A model generated the notes under the pieces. It ran no database searches and had not been told where the DNA came from. It saw nothing but the letters and a program-made list of their open reading frames with translations. The position numbers and the translations under genes are program-made. 11,439 bases of DNA, taken from the NCBI GenBank assembly GCA_012521805.1, contig JAAYLQ010000176.1, positions 1 through 11,439 on the forward strand, written 5' to 3'. Below, piece after piece: positions 6,960 through 11,439 of this stretch (positions are counted from its first letter, which is position 1; each line of letters begins with the position of its first letter). This DNA comes from Bacillota bacterium. GTDB taxonomy: Bacteria > Bacillota > Limnochordia > Darwinibacteriales > DTU012.

Positions 6960-8200
6960 CCGATCTGCACACCTCCGAAGATGGCACTAGCTTTAGGCTC
7001 TGCCAGGCTGGCTTGATAGGCAATGCTCTTTGGCGTTACATCCTGCACAGCCGTGAGAAACTCTTTCGGATCCGCAATTCCAAATACATCTTCTGGCTGA
7101 AGCACTTTTACTTCAGGTACAACAGCAAATAAACCTGATTCCACTAGTTTTGGATGGGCGATCTTTTCTTTTATTCCCGGCAGGCCGCTCCCTCCACCGC
7201 AAAGAACAATTCGAGGCGGTAACGGCTGCCCCTGATAAATCTCCCCTAATGCCAGGAGCAGGGCATCCTGCCAGATTTCTAAATCAGCTGCAACAATCGA
7301 TTGAATTTCAGCACTGGTTTCGAGTCCTGCCGCATAATCTAATTTTATTTGTTCAGCCTCACGCAGTGTTTTCCGACAGTATGCGGCTATTCCTTTTGTA
7401 AAAGCTCTGCCGCCAATCCCAAACATTTTTGTTTTGACAATTCCACCGCGGTGAATCAGGGCGATATCGGTACTTCCGCCGCCAATATCGATCACGAGAG
7501 AACCAAACTCATAGCCCTCATCTGTAAAGGTACTGGCTGCCACAGCAAATGGCTCAGCGACTAAGCCAACTAAATCTAAGTCAAGGCGCTGAATTACAGT
7601 TCTGACAGCGCTGACATGGACCAAAGGAGCAAAAACCATAAAAACAGTCATTTCCACATTGCGGCCGCGAAAATCAAGGGGATTGCTCACTTGGTACCCA
7701 TCGATACTGATATCTACTATGGCAGAATTAACCAGCTCCAGATCCATCCGCTTAAATCCCATTTTTTCTGCCATTTCCGCTGTAGCATATTTTAATGCTT
7801 CCCGCTGCACTCCCGCTACCAAATTGGATAATTCCCGCCGAGTTAACCCTTTATCCGGTCGCTTTCTCTGCCTGAAAACAGTACGGGTAACACCGGTAAC
7901 AAACTGACCAGCTACCCCTACTACTACTTCTTTTGGCTTGACACCTGCAATTACCGCCCCCTGCGTAAGGGCCTGCCGGCAGGTGCGTACAACACCGGCG
8001 ATATTGGCTACCGCACCGCTGTCCATATCAGCATAATCCTGCTGGGCACGGCCAACTCCTAAGATCGAGGCAACGCCGCCCGCCTGCTCTAAGTAAACCG
8101 CCTTCACATATTCTGTACCAATATCTAATGCGATCCGGTATGCGGGTTCTGATCCCTGCGACTGCCATGGGTTGATGCGTGATATTAAGTCTTTTAGCAT
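6956..8200 (-). CDS. FtsA/PilM-like actin-fold ATPase
   Basis: Cytoplasmic ATPase of the actin/Hsp70 superfamily, 414 residues. Visible nucleotide-binding motifs are phosphate-1 ALDIGTEYVKAVYL (24-37), phosphate-2 VIDIGGGSTDIAL (236-248) and the adenosine motif LCGGGSGLPGI (333-343). The stretch between the first two, with VVVGVAGQFVTGVTR, resembles the SHS2 insert of FtsA and PilM. FtsA anchors the FtsZ ring; PilM binds the cytoplasmic tail of the pilus protein PilN. I see no obvious amphipathic membrane helix at the C-terminus, so PilM-like behaviour through a membrane partner is more likely than true FtsA function. The frame extends to an ATG at 8230 without a ribosome site; the ATG at 8200 has GAGGG 5 nt upstream and is preferred. 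Its TGA overlaps the ATG of the next gene, a membrane protein that is the obvious candidate partner. The exact role is unknown. Confidence 0.8.
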   Translation of the reverse strand: MLKDLISRINPWQSQGSEPAYRIALDIGTEYVKAVYLEQAGGVASILGVGRAQQDYADMDSGAVANIAGVVRTCRQALTQGAVIAGVKPKEVVVGVAGQFVTGVTRTVFRQRKRPDKGLTRRELSNLVAGVQREALKYATAEMAEKMGFKRMDLELVNSAIVDISIDGYQVSNPLDFRGRNVEMTVFMVFAPLVHVSAVRTVIQRLDLDLVGLVAEPFAVAASTFTDEGYEFGSLVIDIGGGSTDIALIHRGGIVKTKMFGIGGRAFTKGIAAYCRKTLREAEQIKLDYAAGLETSAEIQSIVAADLEIWQDALLLALGEIYQGQPLPPRIVLCGGGSGLPGIKEKIAHPKLVESGLFAVVPEVKVLQPEDVFGIADPKEFLTAVQDVTPKSIAYQASLAEPKASAIFGGVQIG

Positions 8201-8220
8201 TATAACCCTCAGTCCTTTGC

Positions 8221-8234
8221 CTAAATACATTTAG
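8221..8234. promoter_or_regulatory. perfect 14-bp palindrome upstream of the FtsA/PilM-like gene, candidate operator
   Basis: CTAAATACATTTAG is a dyad with 6-bp arms (CTAAAT/ATTTAG) around a 2-base centre. It lies between the ireB stem-loop and the ribosome site of the next gene, about 20 bp before its likely start. A position this close to a start fits a binding site for a dimeric regulator or a small mRNA hairpin. It matches no operator that I recognise. AT-rich palindromes of this size also occur by chance. Confidence 0.3.
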
Positions 8235-8250
8235 AGAAAAATTACAGCAA

Positions 8251-8272
8251 GAGACTAGCAGCTGCCAGTCCC
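8251..8272 (-). terminator. stem-loop across the ireB stop codon, possible weak terminator or attenuator
   Basis: Reading the minus strand, GGGACTGGC pairs with GCTAGTCTC around an AGCT loop. This makes a 9-bp stem with two G-U pairs. It covers the last ireB codons and the TAG stop. A run of five T follows, but only after about 9 further bases, so this is a poor fit to a classical intrinsic terminator. It could attenuate transcription, protect the ireB mRNA end, or be accidental. Confidence 0.35.
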
Positions 8273-8530
8273 TTGCGATCTCTTTAGATAACTTGCGACC
8301 AGTTCTTCTAAGATTTTATCCCTTTCTACCTGCCGAATTAGATTGCGGGCGTTCCCATGACTGGTGATATAAGTCGGGTCGCCTGATATTAAGTAACCAC
8401 CGATCTGTCCAACGGGATTGTAACCTTTAGCTTGCAGCGCTTTATAGACTTCCTGCAAAACTTGAGCGATCAAACCATTTTCTGAGCATGGAAAACTGCG
8501 AAAAACGGTTGTTTTATCCTCCATGACCAT
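8255..8530 (-). CDS. ireB: IreB family regulatory phosphoprotein (UPF0297)
   Basis: Small cytoplasmic protein of 91 residues from the chosen start, matching the family (about 85-90). The signature is clear: KGYNPVGQIGGYLISGDPTY followed by ARNLIRQVERDKILEELVASYL. In Enterococcus faecalis, IreB is phosphorylated on N-terminal threonines by the PASTA kinase IreK and acts as a negative regulator of cephalosporin resistance. Here two adjacent threonines (MEDKTTVF) lie in the equivalent N-terminal stretch. The frame is open to a GTG at 8551, but the G-rich ribosome site (GGGGG at 8535-8539) lies inside that extension. It therefore fits ATG 8530 (4-nt spacing) or ATG 8524 (10 nt, 89 residues). The gene follows alaS by about 50 bp, as in many Firmicutes. 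The C-terminus ends in an unusual Gly-Thr-Gly-Ser-Cys tail, whose codons form part of a stem-loop. Confidence 0.93.
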   Translation of the reverse strand: MVMEDKTTVFRSFPCSENGLIAQVLQEVYKALQAKGYNPVGQIGGYLISGDPTYITSHGNARNLIRQVERDKILEELVASYLKRSQGTGSC

Positions 8531-8579
8531 CAAGCCCCCTTTTTGGTCCACTGCTCGTTTTCTAATTCGGCATTTGAAA

Positions 8580-11228
8580 TTACATCTCCTCTAACTGTTT
8601 CACCAACAACTCCCGTACTGTCTCTAAAGCTTCCGGCAGCTTCTCAGGCAAACGTCCACCGGCCTGAGCCATATCCGGTCTGCCGCCACCGCCGCCGCCA
8701 CAGATTTGAGCTGCGGTTTTAATTACATTTCCAGCGTGTACTGCTTTGCCAGCAATATCCTTAGTTGCCATGGCTACCAGCAATACTTTTTCTTGAGTGC
8801 GTGCACCCAAAAAGATCACTGATGGCTGCAGCCTTTCCCTTAGTTTATCCCCTAAAGAACGGAGCTGCTCAGCTTCGGTCAAGTCAACTTCAGCAACTAC
8901 TAAGCTTACATCATTGATCACTTCAGCCGCGGCCGCCAGATCTGTCACCACATCCGCTACAGCTTTGCGTTTGTATTGATTCAATTCGCTCTGAAGCTGT
9001 TTTTGCTGCTCAATAAAGCGCTCTAGCTGCTCTACCGCTTGCTCAACTGGTACTTCCAGTACATTGGTCAGTTGTTTCAAAATTTCTTCACGCTGATCGG
9101 TATATTCTAATGCACGTTTACCAGCAACAGCTTCAATTCTGCGGACACCAGCTGCAATACTGCTTTCTGACACAATCCTAAACAGACCGATATCCCCCGT
9201 TGCGCTGACGTGGGTGCCGCCGCAGAGCTCAACCGATTCACCCATAGCTACTACCCGCACCGAACTGCCGTATTTCTCACCAAATAGGGCAATCGCACCT
9301 TTAGCTTTTGCATCATCAATTGTGGTAGTCTCTGTATTGACAGGATAATTGGCCATAACAGCCTCATTGACCTTCTGCTCAACCAATTTGAGCTGTTCAG
9401 GTGTAACTGCTTCAAAGTGAGTGAAGTCAAAGCGGAGTCTCTGGGGATCCACATAAGATCCTGATTGGTGTACGTGCTCACCGAGCACTTCCCGCAGAGC
9501 TTTGTGCAGTAGATGAGTGGCACTGTGATGTCTTGCTGTATCCAAGCGTTCTTTGCTGTAAACAGAAGCCAGAACTGAATCTCCTGCGTGCAGCTCTCCG
9601 GATATCAGCACCCCTTCATGGGCGATAACCCCTTCTATAGGACTGCTGACATCCTTAACACTGAACTGCCCTGCTTTGCTGGTAATTGTACCTGTATCAG
9701 ATACCTGTCCTCCACCTTCTGCATAAAAAGGTGTTTTGTTCAGCACCACGATGCCTGTTTCGCCCGCACTCAGCCGTTCCACCAATTGATTATCTTTAAT
9801 GATTGCAGTTACAGTTGCGGAACACTCTGTTGTTTCATACCCAACAAAGAGAGATTCTGCTTGTTCATGCAGCTGCCGATAAAGCTCCGCATGCTCATCT
9901 AAATAATTTTTCTGCACACGGGCTTTTCTTGCTCTTTCTCGCTGCTGCTCCATTTCTGCTTGGAAACCTGCTTCATCGATGGTAAAACCCTGTTCTTCAG
10001 CAATCTCACTGGTTAATTCTACAGGGAATCCATATGTATCATAAAGTCTGAATACATCGCGACCAGAAATAACTTTTTCAGAATCAGATTCATGGCGGCG
10101 AATGATCTCCTGAAGAATATTTAACCCTTGGTCCAGGGTTTCATAGAAGCGCTGTTCTTCTAGGTTTACCACTTTATGAATATAGTCTTGCCGCTCGACC
10201 AGCTCAGGATAGCCAGTCTGCATCTGCTGAATCACAACATCTACCATTTCGTTTAAAAACTGACCTTCAATACCCAAGAGTCGGCCGTGACGTGCAGCCC
10301 TTCTTACCAAGCGCCGCAGTACATAACCGCGCCCTTCATTGCTCGGAAGCACCCCATCACTGATTAAAAAGGTCAGGGCACGAGCATGGTCAGTGATCAC
10401 TCTCAGTGAAATATCAGCTTTTTCATCTTTCCCATAGCTGGTACCGGCTAAACTGGCAGCTTTATCGATAATTGGTTTGATCAAATCTATCTCAAAAATG
10501 CTCTTAACTCCCTGCATTAAAGCAACAATCCGCTCCATCCCCATACCGGTATCAATACTCCTAGCTTCTAAAGGCTCATATTTACCGGCTTCACGCTGGA
10601 TGTACTGGACAAAGACCAAATTCCAAAACTCCATAAAACGCTCGCAATCGCAGCCAGGCTTACAATCAGGATTACCGCAACCAAATTCGACACCGCGATC
10701 ATAATGAATTTCGGAACATGGTCCGCAGGGATATCCAACACCAATTTCCCAAAAGTTATCATCTTTGCCTAGGCGCACAATCCGCCCCTCAGGCAGTCCA
10801 ATTTTTTCATGCCAAATTTGAAAAGCCTCATCATCATCTAAGTAAATGCTGACCCAGAGCCTGTCCTTCGGAATCTCCATATGCTCGGTAATAAATTCCC
10901 AAGCCCAGGAAATTGCTTCCTCTTTGAAATAATCGCCGAATGAAAAATTACCCAACATCTCAAAGAACGTGCCGTGGCGATCTGTCTTGCCCACATTTTC
11001 TAAATCTGGGGTGCGCAGACAGCGCTGGCAGGTAGACACCCGACGGTATTCCGGTTCCTCTTGACCTAAGAAATATGGTTTAAATGGAACCATGCCCGCA
11101 CCGGTGAGCAGTAAGCTTGTATCACCATGTGGGACAAGGGAGGCACTGGGCAGAACCTTGTGACCTTTTGATTTGAAAAAATCTAAAAACATTGAACGCA
11201 TTTGATCAGCTGTAATGTACTTCATCAT
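8580..11228 (-). CDS. alaS: alanyl-tRNA synthetase
   Basis: Cytoplasmic class II synthetase of 882 residues, the normal length for bacterial AlaRS, charging tRNA-Ala with alanine. Domains in order: aminoacylation core (about 1-240) with the motif 2 region TCQRCLRTPDLENVGKTDRH and GTFFEMLGNFSFGDYF; a Cys-rich GCGNPDCKPGCDC segment (183-195) common in clostridial AlaRS; a tRNA-recognition helical region with DTGMGMERI and EGRGYVLRR; an editing domain (about 460-700) that hydrolyses Ser/Gly-tRNA-Ala, with zinc-site HHSATH (567-572) and CGGTH (669-673); a coiled-coil linker (about 710-755); and a C-Ala domain ending in the glycine-rich CGGGGGGRPDMAQAGG. All key residues are present. Two ATG codons lie in tandem at 11228 and 11225; the second gives the common MKY start, and both share the unusual hairpin-spaced ribosome site. 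Stop is TAA. Confidence 0.98.
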   Translation of the reverse strand: MMKYITADQMRSMFLDFFKSKGHKVLPSASLVPHGDTSLLLTGAGMVPFKPYFLGQEEPEYRRVSTCQRCLRTPDLENVGKTDRHGTFFEMLGNFSFGDYFKEEAISWAWEFITEHMEIPKDRLWVSIYLDDDEAFQIWHEKIGLPEGRIVRLGKDDNFWEIGVGYPCGPCSEIHYDRGVEFGCGNPDCKPGCDCERFMEFWNLVFVQYIQREAGKYEPLEARSIDTGMGMERIVALMQGVKSIFEIDLIKPIIDKAASLAGTSYGKDEKADISLRVITDHARALTFLISDGVLPSNEGRGYVLRRLVRRAARHGRLLGIEGQFLNEMVDVVIQQMQTGYPELVERQDYIHKVVNLEEQRFYETLDQGLNILQEIIRRHESDSEKVISGRDVFRLYDTYGFPVELTSEIAEEQGFTIDEAGFQAEMEQQRERARKARVQKNYLDEHAELYRQLHEQAESLFVGYETTECSATVTAIIKDNQLVERLSAGETGIVVLNKTPFYAEGGGQVSDTGTITSKAGQFSVKDVSSPIEGVIAHEGVLISGELHAGDSVLASVYSKERLDTARHHSATHLLHKALREVLGEHVHQSGSYVDPQRLRFDFTHFEAVTPEQLKLVEQKVNEAVMANYPVNTETTTIDDAKAKGAIALFGEKYGSSVRVVAMGESVELCGGTHVSATGDIGLFRIVSESSIAAGVRRIEAVAGKRALEYTDQREEILKQLTNVLEVPVEQAVEQLERFIEQQKQLQSELNQYKRKAVADVVTDLAAAAEVINDVSLVVAEVDLTEAEQLRSLGDKLRERLQPSVIFLGARTQEKVLLVAMATKDIAGKAVHAGNVIKTAAQICGGGGGGRPDMAQAGGRLPEKLPEALETVRELLVKQLEEM

Positions 11229-11236
11229 TTCCGCAT
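11225..11236 (-). other. possible three-codon leader ORF (Met-Arg-Lys-stop) overlapping the alaS start
   Basis: An ATG at 11234-11236 opens ATG CGG AAA TGA. The TGA overlaps the alaS start codon (ATG 11226-11228) by two bases and directly precedes a second in-frame alaS ATG at 11223-11225. It sits 13 nt after the G-run, slightly closer than the alaS start. Such a mini-ORF could deliver terminating ribosomes onto alaS, but so short a frame can arise by chance. Its ATG is also partly buried in the hairpin described above. Confidence 0.25.
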
Positions 11237-11255
11237 CTAAAGTGCGGTTCCCCCC
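11231..11255 (-). promoter_or_regulatory. alaS ribosome binding site with hairpin in the spacer
   Basis: The only good Shine-Dalgarno-like run before alaS is AAGGGGGG (six G at 11250-11255). It ends 21 nt from the ATG at 11228, far beyond the usual 5-10 nt. The gap consists of AA, a 5-bp stem CCGCA/TGCGG (11243-11247 with 11231-11235), a 7-nt loop and AA. Folding the 17-nt hairpin would leave only 4 unpaired nt between ribosome site and start codon. The stem is short but four of its five pairs are G-C. Function is inferred. Confidence 0.5.
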
Positions 11256-11275
11256 TTCTTTTCTCCACTATTCCT

Positions 11276-11304
11276 ATCTTATCCAATGGTATAAACCTTG
11301 TCAA
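11276..11304 (-). promoter_or_regulatory. sigma-A-type promoter of alaS
   Basis: On the minus strand there is a perfect -35 box TTGACA (11299-11304), a 17-bp spacer and a -10 box TAAGAT (11276-11281, 4 of 6 matches to TATAAT). Transcription should start near 11268-11269, giving a leader of about 40 nt before alaS. The -35 box begins 2 bases after the stop codon of the upstream transporter gene. This is a consensus match, not a mapped start. Confidence 0.75.
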
Positions 11305-11306
11305 CA

Positions 11307-11439
11307 CTAGGGACCTTCGAGAATGTCGATCTGCTGCAGAGTATAGTTGAGCAAGACCCGAACAATCGCTGCCACCGGTACAGCAATCAGCATTCCGACA
11401 ATCCCCATCAGCTCACCGCCTGAGAAAATCGCGAAAATA
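11307..11439 (-). CDS. AI-2E family (PerM/YrrI-like) membrane transporter, C-terminal end only
   Basis: Partial gene: the 5' part lies beyond the right edge, and 43 codons plus a TAG stop are visible. The translated tail contains a hydrophobic stretch with FSGGELMGIVGMLIAVPVAA, followed by IVRVLLNYTLQQ and a short polar end. The G-E-L-x-G-I-x-G-M-L-x-A-V-P pattern is the typical last membrane segment of the AI-2E/PerM family, multi-pass inner-membrane proteins proposed to export autoinducer-2 or other small molecules or ions. Position supports the call: B. subtilis has the family member yrrI directly upstream of alaS. The stop codon is only 2 bases before the alaS -35 box, and no terminator is visible between the genes, so readthrough into alaS is possible. 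Substrate cannot be deduced from the sequence. Confidence 0.85.
   Translation of the reverse strand, partial: IFAIFSGGELMGIVGMLIAVPVAAIVRVLLNYTLQQIDILEGP

Noticed and set aside
8201..8230. Upstream ATG at 8230 as start of the FtsA/PilM-like gene
   Set aside because: No ribosome site precedes it, and the extra ten residues are not typical of the family. The ATG at 8200 has GAGGG at 5-nt spacing.
8226..8260. TTGCTG...TATTTA as a promoter for the FtsA/PilM-like gene
   Set aside because: The spacing is 17 bp, but both boxes match consensus at only three of six positions, too weak to list.
8680..8705. GGC/CCG-rich run as a nucleotide repeat
   Set aside because: It encodes the conserved glycine run of the AlaRS C-terminal domain and is explained by the protein.
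9251..9523. Minus-strand 90-codon frame inside alaS
   Set aside because: It lies out of frame within the conserved AlaRS editing-domain coding region, and its translation shows no recognisable motif.

Overview
The window is a densely packed, single-strand stretch of a bacterial chromosome. Every gene I can support reads on the minus strand, so transcription runs from the right end to the left. The core gene order is AI-2E-type transporter, alaS, ireB (UPF0297), ruvX, a DUF1292 gene and mltG, followed by a U32 gene. This matches the yrrI-alaS-yrzL-yrrK-yrzB-yrrL...yrrO neighbourhood known from Bacillus subtilis, which places the organism in the Bacillota (Firmicutes). A ferredoxin-fused aldo/keto reductase, strong AGGAGG-type ribosome sites, TTG starts and moderate GC suggest an anaerobic, clostridia-grade member. 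Genus or species cannot be read from this sequence.

Right end (11439 to about 8250): the last 43 codons of an AI-2E/PerM-family membrane protein end only 2 bases before a good sigma-A-type promoter that drives alaS. The alaS leader is about 40 nt, with no room for a T-box. Its purine-rich ribosome site lies 21 nt from the start codon, and a GC-rich hairpin fills that gap. alaS (alanyl-tRNA synthetase) is followed by ireB, a small regulator linked to PASTA-kinase signalling.

Centre (about 8250 to 4600): three genes sit between ireB and ruvX, where B. subtilis has none. They are an FtsA/PilM-like actin-fold ATPase, a one-pass membrane protein with a baseplate-J-like extracytoplasmic part, and an aldo/keto reductase with a C-terminal 2x[4Fe-4S] ferredoxin domain. 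The first two overlap by ATGA and look like a cytoplasmic ATPase plus its membrane partner. This is the least understood and most interesting part of the window. A stem-loop and a perfect 14-nt palindrome lie just upstream of the pair.

Left part (about 4600 to 1): ruvX, an acidic DUF1292 protein, mltG (peptidoglycan lytic transglycosylase, with its own probable promoter), a U32-family protein most like the tRNA-hydroxylation TrhP group, and an RlmD/RumA-type 23S rRNA m5U methyltransferase with an Fe-S cluster. The first 76 bases hold no gene I can support.

Taken together, the region joins translation quality and RNA modification (alaS, ruvX, U32, rlmD) with cell-envelope functions (mltG, ireB, the ATPase/baseplate-J-like pair). 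Spacing is mostly 5 to 90 bp, so one or a few long transcripts are likely. No mobile elements, tRNAs, rRNAs or CRISPR arrays are visible. There is no gene-free stretch over 300 bases.
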